A stretch of 55,618 bases of DNA from CAYZMH01 sp964479445. Its GTDB lineage: Bacteria > Bacteroidota > Bacteroidia > Bacteroidales > GCA-2748055. Position 1 is the stretch's first letter, and every line of letters starts with the position of its first letter. This document shows positions 18,487-26,134 of this stretch, one piece after another. Position numbers and translations under genes: made by a program. The notes beneath the pieces are model-generated. The model saw nothing but the letters and a program-made list of their open reading frames with translations, had not been told where the DNA came from and did no database searches. The DNA lies in NCBI GenBank assembly GCA_964479445.1, contig CAYZMH010000007.1, forward strand, positions 1 to 55,618. The letters are read 5' to 3'.

Positions 18487-18887
18487 GCCCTGAATATAGA
18501 AAGAAACGGTTAAATTGTTAACCTCGCCTGAAGGATTTCACGGAACACAGATGGATCTCATAAGTTGTCCCCCCCCGATCTGGCGGGCAACGGTTTTCAG
18601 TTTCAATCTTCGATTTCGGCCTTCGGCTTTTGTCTTCTCCCTTCGGTTCCAAAATATACATATTTTAATACGTATTAAAATATGTATATTACAAAGAAGT
18701 TGATCTTGTAAGAGGCAGTCATTCAGTTATAAACAATTTTTCAGGGATTACTACTTGTCGTGATCCCGTTGGGGTGATATCCTGCCACCTCTGCCCCCGG
18801 GAAGTTCCCCCTAGTCGCTTCCCTTTTTGTATTTCCATGCCCCCTTATAGAAGCTCGCTTCGTGTGCTTATAACGGAGGTAATACAA
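18487..18887. other. Gene-free region between the hypothetical gene and tRNA-Ser
   Basis: About 400 bp with no credible coding content on either strand. It holds a homopolymer of eight Cs near 18570, a CTTCGG-rich stretch (about 18608-18650) and a 38-bp perfect palindrome (18653-18690). The right part is low in recognisable signals up to the tRNA terminator. Confidence 0.6.
18653..18690. repeat. 38-bp perfect A+T-rich palindrome
   Basis: Each half is the exact reverse complement of the other with no spacer; the centre is the ACGT at 18670-18673. The left half begins AATATACATATTTTAATAC. Only the two central base pairs are C/G-containing apart from one C or G in each arm. It could be an operator for a dimeric regulator, a cruciform-forming element or a bidirectional terminator. 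No gene starts within about 150 bp on either side. Confidence 0.85.
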
Positions 18888-18917
18888 ATAAAAAAACCGG
18901 ACAGTGTCTGTCCGGTT
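18888..18917 (-). terminator. Intrinsic terminator of tRNA-Ser
   Basis: A perfect 9-bp stem (18909-18917 with 18895-18903, arms AACCGGACA and TGTCCGGTT) with a 5-nt loop is followed on the minus strand by a run of Ts. It begins 14 nt past the tRNA 3' end. Confidence 0.88.
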
Positions 18918-18930
18918 GGGATATACCGTG

Positions 18931-19017
18931 CGGAGGAAGAGGGATTCGAACCCCCGGTCCGCGTAAACGGACAACGGTTTTCAAGACCGCCGCATTCGAC
19001 CACTCTGCCATTCCTCC
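18931..19017 (-). tRNA. tRNA-Ser (anticodon UGA)
   Basis: The 87-nt minus-strand gene begins GGAGGAATGGCAGAGTGG. The acceptor stem GGAGGAA pairs with TTCCTCC, and the discriminator is G. The anticodon arm reads CGGTCTTGAAAACCG with TGA as anticodon. A long variable arm (TGTCCGTTTACGCGGACC region) marks a class II tRNA, as expected for serine. The T arm holds GGTTCGAATCC. CCA is not encoded. A -7 promoter box lies 6 bp upstream and an intrinsic terminator follows. It reads UCA and probably other UCN codons. Confidence 0.96.
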
Positions 19018-19272
19018 GGGCGCAAAATTAGTAAAAAAATGGCAATGGAAAAGAGCTCTTTGCGATTTGTGTTAAATGATAGATAATCAGCACTATATAA
19101 ATATTGCCCGGGGGTTCTCAAAAGCCTGTCAGAACAGCAAGATAGATCTCAGAACCATTGAAAGCAGGGGGGTCCATCCATTTTTCAGGGGATTTAAGGC
19201 ATCCGAAAAGGGGGCGTTTATTTCAAAAACCCGCGCTTTTATCAACAAATACGGGATTTTTTGGTGCTATTA
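19018..19272. other. Spacer between tRNA-Ser and the HU promoter
   Basis: The tRNA promoter box lies at its left edge and the HU promoter begins at its right edge (the full gap between genes is 342 bp). An open frame of 79 codons (19076-19315) has no domain, runs into the HU promoter and is probably chance. I see no other structure. Confidence 0.55.
19023..19030 (-). promoter_or_regulatory. -7 promoter box for tRNA-Ser
   Basis: Read on the minus strand, the sequence is TAATTTTG, an exact TAnnTTTG match. It lies 6 bp before the mature tRNA 5' end. No TTG -33 element is seen at ideal spacing. Confidence 0.5.
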
Positions 19273-19303
19273 TTTGCTTCGGGAAAGAAATAGTCTATAT
19301 TTG
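19273..19303 (+). promoter_or_regulatory. Bacteroidota-type promoter of the HU gene
   Basis: TTTG at 19273-19276 (-33) and TATATTTG at 19296-19303 (-7) are separated by 19 bp, a near-ideal match to the phylum consensus. Transcription should start near 19308, giving a 5' leader of about 50 nt. An inverted repeat, GTCTATA/TATAGAC (19293-19310), overlaps the -7 box and may be an operator. Confidence 0.82.
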
Positions 19304-19359
19304 TATAGACAATAGGCATTATTAAAGAATAAAATTACTAACCCTAAAATTTCATTATT

Positions 19360-19632
19360 ATGAACAAAGCTGAGTTAATAGATGCTATCGCTGCAGAAGC
19401 CAACTTGACAAAGGCCGATGCTAAAAGAGCCCTTGATGCTTTTATTTCCACCACCACACATGCTCTTAAAAAAGGTGATCGTGTTGCTTTAGTAGGTTTT
19501 GGTTCCTTTTCTGTAGCTGAAAGAGGTGCAAGGACTGGTCGTAATCCACAAACCGGCGCTGAAATCAAGATCTCTGCTAAAAAAGTTGTTAAGTTCAAAG
19601 CAGGTAGCGAATTATCAGATGCTGTAAAGTAA
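19360..19632 (+). CDS. hup: HU family DNA-binding protein
   Basis: This is a nucleoid-associated dimeric protein that bends and compacts DNA. The 90 residues match HU throughout: MNKAELIDAIAAEANLTKAD at the N-terminus, VALVGFGSFSVAERGARTGRNPQTG as the core and start of the DNA-binding arm, and KISAKKVVKFKAGSEL at the C-terminus. The conserved proline for DNA intercalation is present in GRNPQTG. It is a single-gene transcript with a strong promoter upstream and an intrinsic terminator 21 bp downstream, consistent with high expression. A dyad over the -7 box suggests autoregulation (inference). Confidence 0.96.
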   Translation: MNKAELIDAIAAEANLTKADAKRALDAFISTTTHALKKGDRVALVGFGSFSVAERGARTGRNPQTGAEIKISAKKVVKFKAGSELSDAVK

Positions 19633-19653
19633 AGATATTTGAACTTTAATAGG

Positions 19654-19681
19654 AAGGGGGAGTGTAGCTCCCCCTTTTTTT
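19654..19681 (+). terminator. Intrinsic terminator of the HU gene
   Basis: A 9-bp stem with arms AAGGGGGAG (19654-19662) and CTCCCCCTT (19668-19676), a 5-nt loop TGTAG and a T run to 19681. It is the strongest terminator in the window. Confidence 0.92.
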
Positions 19682-19707
19682 GTCCTGTATGATTTTGCTC
19701 CATAACG

Positions 19708-20403
19708 ATGTTTCGGGTGATGGACCAGGAGGATCAATACATCTACCGGGCGCTGCGGGATATGGTGAATGAAAACCGGTTATCCCTGATCGAACGGATA
19801 CTTGAGCAACGAACCCGGTATATCACCGTGGTGCTGGAGGATATCTATCAGCCGCATAATGCCAGTGCCGTGTTTCGCTCATGTGATGGTTTTGGCATCC
19901 AGGATATCCATGTAATTGAAAACCGGAATTCGCTGGAGACGATCCCCGATGTGGAACTGGGTTCGGCGCAATGGCTCAGTATACACTCTTACAAAGGGGA
20001 GGTGAACAATACCCGCGACACACTGAATAAACTTAAAAGCCGGGGATACCGCATCGTGGCAACCACGCCTCACACCGATGAAAGATCTCTGGATGAATTC
20101 GATCTTTCAAATGGAAAAGCGGCGCTGTTATTCGGAACGGAGATGAAAGGGTTATCAGAAACCGCACTCTCACTGGCCGATGAATACCTCCGCATTCCCA
20201 TGAGAGGGTTTACCGAGAGTTTTAACATCTCCGTTTCGGTGGCGGTTGTGCTTCACTATCTCCGGACAGCCCTTGAGAAGTCTGACCTGGAGTGGCAGCT
20301 GACCGAAAATGAGAAGATTCCGATTCGTTACGCATGGGTGAGGAATTCGGTTAAAAACCTGGAGATTATTGAAAAAGAGTTGAGAAAAAAGTTAAAATCC
20401 TGA
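19708..20403 (+). CDS. trmH: tRNA (guanosine-18-2'-O)-methyltransferase TrmH
   Basis: This SPOUT-class (trefoil-knot) enzyme methylates the ribose of G18 in the tRNA D-loop using S-adenosylmethionine. The 231 residues show the SpoU motifs. Motif 1 is the EDIYQPHNASAVFRSCDGFG segment with the catalytic-type N and R. Motif 2 is ALLFGTEMKGLS, and motif 3 is IPMRGFTESFNISVSVAVVL, containing the SAM-binding knot. The C-terminal helical tail is typical of TrmH. An ATG four codons later (19720) is an equally possible start. It is preceded by the HU terminator and so must have its own promoter. Confidence 0.9.
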   Translation: MFRVMDQEDQYIYRALRDMVNENRLSLIERILEQRTRYITVVLEDIYQPHNASAVFRSCDGFGIQDIHVIENRNSLETIPDVELGSAQWLSIHSYKGEVNNTRDTLNKLKSRGYRIVATTPHTDERSLDEFDLSNGKAALLFGTEMKGLSETALSLADEYLRIPMRGFTESFNISVSVAVVLHYLRTALEKSDLEWQLTENEKIPIRYAWVRNSVKNLEIIEKELRKKLKS

Positions 20404-20442
20404 TTTTTTAGTAACCCTGAATGTATATTGCGTATAAATCAG

Positions 20443-20450
20443 TATCTTTG
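20443..20450 (+). promoter_or_regulatory. Candidate -7 promoter box for the LytTR regulator
   Basis: TATCTTTG is an exact TAnnTTTG match 58 bp before the ATG at 20509. No -33 TTG is present at good spacing. Confidence 0.45.
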
Positions 20451-20508
20451 ATTAACAGATAAGATTCGGGGTTTAGCATCGTTTTTTAATTGACTAACAA
20501 GAAGACCA

Positions 20509-21216
20509 ATGAATTGCATGATCATTGACGACGAGACGATGTCTCGAAGAATACTGGAGGAGTTTATCCGGAAGACGGATGGTCTTACATTGTTACACTC
20601 CTATGCTGATCCCGTGGACGGGATCAATCAGTTGAAGAAGAGTGGAGGTGTTGACCTGATTTTTCTGGATATTGAGATGCCGGAAATGTCCGGTATCGAT
20701 TTTATGAACTCGCTGCGGAATCCCCCCCAGGTAATTATCGTATCCTGTAAAGGAAAATATGCGGTCGATTCGTATGAGTATGACGTAACAGATTACCTGT
20801 TAAAACCTGTAAACTACAGCAGGTTCTATAAGGCTGTTCAGAAAGCTTTTTCCCGGCAGGAGATCAGGGAAGCTGACCAGATAGGGAGCAATGAGATTTT
20901 TATTAAAAAGAACTCCTCGCTGGTCAAGTTAAAATACGAGGATATCCTGTGGATTGAGGCGCTTGAAAACTATGTGATCTTCAATACGTTCAGTGACAAG
21001 TATACCATCCACTTTACAATGAAGGCGATCGAGCAGAAGCTTCCTGCGTTGAAATTCACCCGGGTTCATCGTTCCTATATTGTCAACACAGGGTGTATTG
21101 ATATCATTGAAGATAATTCCGTGGTCATCAATACCGAAGAGGGTAAAAAATCCATTCCCATCGGAAAATCTTACAAGGAGAAGTTGATGAAGGATATCAA
21201 CCTGATCATCAAATAG
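20509..21216 (+). CDS. LytTR-family response regulator
   Basis: This is a cytoplasmic two-component transcription factor of 235 residues. The receiver domain (1-120) has the acidic pocket MIIDDE, the phospho-acceptor Asp54 in LIFLDIEMPEMSG, and the terminal lysine in DYLLKPV. The C-terminal LytTR DNA-binding domain (about 135-235) shows IFIKKNSSLVKLKYEDILWI, then EALENYVIF and FTRVHRSYIVN. The LytTR fold binds DNA through beta-strands. No LytS-type kinase is adjacent, so its partner is elsewhere. The aminotransferase 23 bp downstream could be co-transcribed. Confidence 0.93.
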   Translation: MNCMIIDDETMSRRILEEFIRKTDGLTLLHSYADPVDGINQLKKSGGVDLIFLDIEMPEMSGIDFMNSLRNPPQVIIVSCKGKYAVDSYEYDVTDYLLKPVNYSRFYKAVQKAFSRQEIREADQIGSNEIFIKKNSSLVKLKYEDILWIEALENYVIFNTFSDKYTIHFTMKAIEQKLPALKFTRVHRSYIVNTGCIDIIEDNSVVINTEEGKKSIPIGKSYKEKLMKDINLIIK

Positions 21217-21239
21217 GATAATAAAGGTTTTTTTCAGGT

Positions 21240-22430
21240 ATGGTGACGAACCGTGATTTGTTTCTGCGCCATGTGGGACAGACTTCATCTGCCCCCCTTT
21301 TGTTGGATATTGAATCTGCCGAGGGGGTTTTTTTATATACCCGGGATAAAAGGCGGTATGTGGATATGGTTTCCGGTGTGTCGGTGTCCAACCTGGGTCA
21401 CCGTCATCCTGCCATCGTTGAGGCTGTTAAAAACCAGGCCTCAGACTACATGCACCTGATGGTTTACGGGGAGTATATTCAATCGCCCCAGGTGCAATAT
21501 GCAGATTGGCTTACGAATCATCTTCCGCGAGGGCTGGACCAGGTCTTTTTCGTGAATTCCGGAAGCGAAGCCATCGAGGGGGCCATGAAACTTGCCAAGC
21601 GGGTGACAGGACGACATTTCATTGCAGCCTTCAGGAATGCCTATCATGGTGGTACCCAGGGAGCACTCAGCATCCTGGGCGATCCGCTTTACCATTCGGG
21701 TTTCCTGCCGCTTCTGCCCGGGATCCGGCATATCCGGTATAACCGGGAAGAGGACCTGGAACGTATCGACCGGGACACGGCCGCGGTATTTGTGGAGCCT
21801 ATCCAGGCGGAGGCAGGTATTATTGAGCCGGAAAACGGGTTTCTGAAAAAGCTTAAAAAGCGTTGTGAAGAGACCGGTGCATTGTTTGTGCTTGATGAGA
21901 TTCAGACAGGGTTTGGCCGTACCGGTTCGCTTTTTGCATTTGAGCACTATGATGTAGTGCCCGATATTGTGTGCTTTGCCAAAAGTTTTGGGGGTGGAAT
22001 GCCCCTGGGAGCCTTTGTGGCATCAGCTGAATTTATGAAGAAGCTGACCTTTGACCCACCGCTGGGGCACATCACTACTTTCGGCGGACACCCGGTGAGT
22101 TGTGCTGCCGGACTGGCTGCGCAGCGATACATGGAAGAGCACCATCTGATTGAGCATGCAGAGGCCATGGGGAAAGTTTATCGCCGGTTGATGAAGCATC
22201 CGGTTATCGATCATATGCGGGGCAGGGGATTGTACCAGGCGGTGGTATTAAAGCCGGGATTTCCAATGGGCACTTTTATCCGCAATGCGCTGGATTGCGG
22301 GGTGGTACTCGACCAGTTTCTTTTTTGCGATAATGCGTTCCGGATCTCTCCTCCGCTTATTATTGACGAGTCAACCGTATCATACTCCGCAGAGCGGCTG
22401 CTGGAGGCTATTGATCGAACGGTGGCATAA
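21240..22430 (+). CDS. Class III PLP-dependent aminotransferase
   Basis: This is a 396-residue cytoplasmic enzyme of the acetylornithine/ornithine/4-aminobutyrate aminotransferase group. Features include the N-terminal LYTRDKRRYVDMVSGVSVSN, FFVNSGSEAIEGAMKLAKR (cofactor phosphate loop), NAYHGGTQGALS, VEPIQAEAGI, the LDEIQTGFGRTG stretch with the PLP-ring aspartate, and AKSFGGGMPLGAF with the Schiff-base Lys248. FGGHPVSCAAGLA is the dimer-phosphate motif. The group has many substrates. Bacteroidota commonly have a copy annotated only as an aspartate aminotransferase-family protein, so I give no gene symbol. No arginine biosynthesis genes are nearby. Confidence 0.88.
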   Translation: MVTNRDLFLRHVGQTSSAPLLLDIESAEGVFLYTRDKRRYVDMVSGVSVSNLGHRHPAIVEAVKNQASDYMHLMVYGEYIQSPQVQYADWLTNHLPRGLDQVFFVNSGSEAIEGAMKLAKRVTGRHFIAAFRNAYHGGTQGALSILGDPLYHSGFLPLLPGIRHIRYNREEDLERIDRDTAAVFVEPIQAEAGIIEPENGFLKKLKKRCEETGALFVLDEIQTGFGRTGSLFAFEHYDVVPDIVCFAKSFGGGMPLGAFVASAEFMKKLTFDPPLGHITTFGGHPVSCAAGLAAQRYMEEHHLIEHAEAMGKVYRRLMKHPVIDHMRGRGLYQAVVLKPGFPMGTFIRNALDCGVVLDQFLFCDNAFRISPPLIIDESTVSYSAERLLEAIDRTVA

Positions 22431-22486
22431 GAATATGCAGTGAAAAACGTTATATCACAGGAACCAATATTCATTCAGGCGGATCC

Positions 22487-23323
22487 ATGACAAGAAATGC
22501 GGGCATATTACTTCTGGTGGTTCTTGGACTGACCCCTGTAAGGGCGCAGGAAGAGACTTCTTACCTTGATATTGTAAAAACGGAACACAAGCTTGCCGGT
22601 CTGTTTACAAAGCTATATAACCCGGAGAATATCGGTGATAAAACCCCGGTTTATGACTCTATCAAATGGATGTTTTATGAAGTTTTGAAAGATCCTGCCT
22701 CCTTTGACTTTCCCTGGCATGAGCTGGATATGATTGGAAAAATGAAGTCGGATGATCAGGCCCTGAACGTCTATTCCTGGTACCACATGGTCAACCGGGA
22801 AAAATACCATTATGTCACCCTTTTACAGGTAAAAGACCGCAGGGACCGGATTCATGTTTTTATGTTGGAGGATACCGACTCGGATCTGAACGACTCCCGG
22901 GAGCTGGAACAGGATCTTGAAAACTGGCATGGGAAGTTATACTATCAATTGATTACCAAGCGATACCGGCGAGAAAACTACTATACCCTTCTGGGTATAG
23001 ATTTCAACAACAGCCAGTCCACCCTCAAGGCAGTGGAGATGATCACCATCCGGCGCAATGGCACGCCCGTATTCGAGAAAAACGGTTTCATGCTTGCGGA
23101 TGGCTCCAAAAACCGGGTGATCTTTCAATACTCGGGCAAACTTGCCATGTCACTTCGATACAATAAACGACTCAACCAGATCGTTTTTGACCACCTGGTA
23201 CCGTTGCATCCCATCTATACGGGTAATTACCAGTTTTACGGACCTGATGGTTCCTATGACGGTCTGGCATTTGAGGATGGAGTATGGGTGCTGCGCACGG
23301 ATGTGGATGCCAGGAATGATTGA
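22487..23323 (+). CDS. Exported conserved hypothetical protein
   Basis: The 278-residue product has a clear signal peptide (MTRNAGILLLVVLGLTPVRA, then QEETSYL). The mature part is a mix of predicted strand and helix without cysteines or a catalytic motif that I recognise. It includes WMFYEVLKDPASFDFPWHEL, YVTLLQVKDRRDRIHVFMLE and YTLLGIDFNNSQSTLKAVEM, and it ends LVPLHPIYTGNYQFYGPDGS followed by YDGLAFEDGVWV. The regular alternation of hydrophobic strands in the second half suggests a beta-sandwich. It probably works in the periplasm or outer membrane. I do not recognise the family by name. It follows the aminotransferase by 56 bp. Confidence 0.72.
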   Translation: MTRNAGILLLVVLGLTPVRAQEETSYLDIVKTEHKLAGLFTKLYNPENIGDKTPVYDSIKWMFYEVLKDPASFDFPWHELDMIGKMKSDDQALNVYSWYHMVNREKYHYVTLLQVKDRRDRIHVFMLEDTDSDLNDSRELEQDLENWHGKLYYQLITKRYRRENYYTLLGIDFNNSQSTLKAVEMITIRRNGTPVFEKNGFMLADGSKNRVIFQYSGKLAMSLRYNKRLNQIVFDHLVPLHPIYTGNYQFYGPDGSYDGLAFEDGVWVLRTDVDARND

Positions 23324-23439
23324 TCACCTGTCATTTTTTTAGTTTTTCACCCTTTCGCTGACGGAATGGCAGAATTGGAATGATGGCATGTTGTTTGTCC
23401 TTCCCCCGGCGGTTGTATGTATAATTAAAAGCTTAAAAG

Positions 23440-25491
23440 ATGCACAAAGGAAAAATAGACGTTACCACGGAGAACATCTTCCCGATTATCAAGAAATTCC
23501 TCTATTCCGATCATGAAATCTTTCTGAGGGAATTGATATCCAATGCAGTGGACGCTACCCAGAAACTGAAGACACTGGCATCCATCGGTGAATACAAGGA
23601 AGAGATGGGTGATCTCATCATCCGGGTGAATGTAGATAAGAAAAAGAAGACCATCACGGTCAGTGATGCCGGTGTCGGGATGACCCGGGAGGAGATTGAA
23701 AAGTATATTAACCAGATTGCTTTTTCGAGCGCAGAGGAGTTCCTGGAGAAGTATAAAGATGACACCAGTGCTATTATCGGGCATTTTGGCCTTGGATTCT
23801 ATTCCTCGTTTATGGTAGCTGACAAAGTAGAGATCAACACCCGGTCCTGGAAAGAGGATGCCGATGCAGTCAGGTGGACCTGCGATGGGAGTCCGGAATA
23901 CACCATTGAAGAATCGGACCGCAAAGAGCGGGGTACCGACATCATCCTGCATATGGATGATGACTCCAAAGAGTTCCTGGAAGAACAAAAGATCAGCGAA
24001 CTCCTGGATAAATACTGCAAGTTTCTACCCGTAGAGATCGCGTTTGGGAAAGAGAAAGAGTGGAAGGACGGGAAGGAGATTGAGACCGATAAGGATCATA
24101 TCATCAATGATACCAATCCGTTATGGACCATACCTCCAGCAGAGGTGAAGGAGGAGCAGTACAAGGAGTTCTATCAGAAACTCTATCCGATGGCCGAGGA
24201 GCCGCTGTTCAATATTCACCTCAATGTGGATTACCCGTTTAATCTTACCGGTATCCTCTATTTCCCAAGGATCAAGAGCAATATTGAAGTTCAGCGCAAT
24301 AAAATACAGCTTTACAGCAACCAGGTATTCGTAACCGATTCGGTGGAGGGAATTGTCCCGGAATTTCTCACCCTGCTTCACGGGGTACTGGATTCACCGG
24401 ATATACCCCTGAATGTTTCACGAAGCTATTTGCAGAGTGATTCCAACGTTAAAAAGATCTCCAACCACATTATGAAGAAGGTGGCTGACCGCCTGGAAGA
24501 GATCTTCAAAAACGAGCGTGAGCAGTTTGAACAGAAGTGGGACGACCTGAAACTATTCATCGAGTACGGGATGATCAGCGAAGAGAAGTTCTACGATCGT
24601 GCAGCAAAATTTGCGTTGTTGAAGAATACAGAAGGTAAGTATTACACCTTTGATGAATATAAAGAGCTCATCAAAGGAGAGCAGACCGATAAAGACAAAA
24701 ACCTGGTCTACCTCTATGCCACCGACAAGGAGAAACAGTTCAGCTATATCGAAGCAGCTCAATCTAAGGGATACGATGTGTTGCTCATGGACGGACAGCT
24801 TGATACGCATTTTCTCAATCACCTGGAAACCAAATTTGACAATAGCCGATTTGCCCGGGTAGATTCTGATACGATGGACAAGCTGATCCCCAGGGAGGAT
24901 TCCAAAGAGGATCATCTGAAGCCGGAGCAAAAATCAGACCTGACTCCGCTGTTCAAGGCGCCGCTGGAGAGTGAAGACCATTACCTGGTGAGCTTTGAGT
25001 CATTGGGTCATAATGCCCAACCAGTTATGATCACCCAGAGTGAGTTCATGCGGCGGATGAAGGATATGTCGGAAATGGGAGGTGGTGCAGCTATGTATGG
25101 AGCCATGCCCGATTCCTATAATATGATCGTGAATACCGATCATCCGCTCATTGAGAAGGTAATAGGTGATATGGAAAAAGAGCTCGGCGAAGAGGTTACC
25201 CAGGTACGCGAGAAGAAGAATAAACTCCACGAGGAGGAGCAGGCACTGGAAGAGGCGAAAAAGGATAAGAAGGAGGAGGAGATCCCGCAGGCTGATAAAG
25301 ACAAACTCGAGGAGCTCAAGAGAAAGATAGAAGAGGTGGACAATGAGCGGATCAGCACTATTCGCTCCTATGGAAAAGAGAACGATCTGGTCAGGCAACT
25401 GACCGACCTGGCATTACTGTCCAATAATATGCTGAAAGGAGAGTCGCTGGCCCGGTTTGTGAAACGCAGCGTAGAATTGATTGAAAAATAG
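23440..25491 (+). CDS. htpG: Molecular chaperone HtpG (Hsp90)
   Basis: This is a cytoplasmic ATP-dependent dimeric chaperone. The 683 residues follow the family order. The N-terminal GHKL ATPase domain has ELISNAVDATQKL, VSDAGVGMT, and the lid and G2 box GHFGLGFYSSFMVADKV. The middle domain includes LYSNQVFVTDSVEGIVPEFL and DIPLNVSRSYLQSD (with the catalytic-loop arginine). The C-terminal dimer domain follows. An unusually charged Lys/Glu-rich stretch lies at about 590-635 (KKNKLHEEEQALEEAKKDKK), as is common in Bacteroidota HtpG. The end is intact, with no MEEVD tail, as expected for bacteria. It converges on the next gene with only 5 bp between stops. Confidence 0.96.
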   Translation: MHKGKIDVTTENIFPIIKKFLYSDHEIFLRELISNAVDATQKLKTLASIGEYKEEMGDLIIRVNVDKKKKTITVSDAGVGMTREEIEKYINQIAFSSAEEFLEKYKDDTSAIIGHFGLGFYSSFMVADKVEINTRSWKEDADAVRWTCDGSPEYTIEESDRKERGTDIILHMDDDSKEFLEEQKISELLDKYCKFLPVEIAFGKEKEWKDGKEIETDKDHIINDTNPLWTIPPAEVKEEQYKEFYQKLYPMAEEPLFNIHLNVDYPFNLTGILYFPRIKSNIEVQRNKIQLYSNQVFVTDSVEGIVPEFLTLLHGVLDSPDIPLNVSRSYLQSDSNVKKISNHIMKKVADRLEEIFKNEREQFEQKWDDLKLFIEYGMISEEKFYDRAAKFALLKNTEGKYYTFDEYKELIKGEQTDKDKNLVYLYATDKEKQFSYIEAAQSKGYDVLLMDGQLDTHFLNHLETKFDNSRFARVDSDTMDKLIPREDSKEDHLKPEQKSDLTPLFKAPLESEDHYLVSFESLGHNAQPVMITQSEFMRRMKDMSEMGGGAAMYGAMPDSYNMIVNTDHPLIEKVIGDMEKELGEEVTQVREKKNKLHEEEQALEEAKKDKKEEEIPQADKDKLEELKRKIEEVDNERISTIRSYGKENDLVRQLTDLALLSNNMLKGESLARFVKRSVELIEK

Positions 25492-25496
25492 ACTCA

Positions 25497-26024
25497 TCAG
25501 GAGAAAAATAACTTATTCACCTCCTCTTTCAGGATAGCTATAGCTGCCTGGGAGGGAGGTGTTTTTACTTCCATGACCTTCTCGAGGATGAGTTTACCCA
25601 GGGTGCTTCCACTGGCATCGGGCTTTAATTCGGATGCTGCACTGGTAATAAACTGGATGTTCTGATTTTTGGCTCCCTGGACCTTCTGCCAGGCCTCGGC
25701 GCTGATATAGGTTTGCTGGGCAATGTTGTGTTCATATTCCTGCCGGATCGAAGTAAGCAGCTCGTTTTTCAACTGATCTGCCGTCATAGCCGATCGATTC
25801 ATGCGCATGAGTATGGATTCCGGGGATATGCGCTCGAGAAAAAGGATCAGGCGTTCATATGCCTGGAGACGGATAGGAAGAAGGTCGTCTTTCATCTGCA
25901 GGGTGCGCTGTTCATCCATTCGCTGCTGCTCTACTTTTCTCCAGTTTCTCAGGAACAGGTAAGTGGTGAAAAACACAATGAGAGCCGGCAGTGTATATTT
26001 CAATAGTTCGAATAGTACCTCCAT
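25497..26024 (-). CDS. Membrane-anchored hypothetical protein (Bacteroidota type)
   Basis: The 175-residue protein has one N-terminal transmembrane helix (residues about 5-24, FELLKYTLPALIVFFTTYLF). A long mostly helical cytoplasmic part follows: RNWRKVEQQRMDEQRTL, then QAYERLILFLERISPESIL, the LLTSIRQEYEHNIAQQTYIS block and LILEKVMEV near the end. The heptad-like spacing suggests coiled-coil interaction. Proteins of this shape and sequence recur in Bacteroidota as an uncharacterised family; I cannot give a function. It converges on htpG and is divergent from the aminotransferase at 26135. Confidence 0.72.
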   Translation of the reverse strand: MEVLFELLKYTLPALIVFFTTYLFLRNWRKVEQQRMDEQRTLQMKDDLLPIRLQAYERLILFLERISPESILMRMNRSAMTADQLKNELLTSIRQEYEHNIAQQTYISAEAWQKVQGAKNQNIQFITSAASELKPDASGSTLGKLILEKVMEVKTPPSQAAIAILKEEVNKLFFS

Positions 26025-26134
26025 CAGGATCTTTTTTGAGAGTTGGCCTTTACAATATTAACGAAAATCTAATTAAAACCGTATTTTTAGGCCCTTGAAT
26101 GAAAATGTGTCTGAACATTAAAAACGGATAGATT

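Noticed and set aside
18487..19017. A genomic island or integrated element beside tRNA-Ser
   Set aside because: No integrase, no direct repeat of the tRNA end and no mobile gene is seen; only a palindrome and gene-poor DNA.
19076..19315. A 79-codon gene upstream of HU
   Set aside because: It overlaps the strong HU promoter, has no Shine-Dalgarno or promoter of its own and no domain.
23380..23410. A sigma-54 promoter before htpG (TGGCA near 23383)
   Set aside because: The -12 part does not match TTGC at the required spacing.
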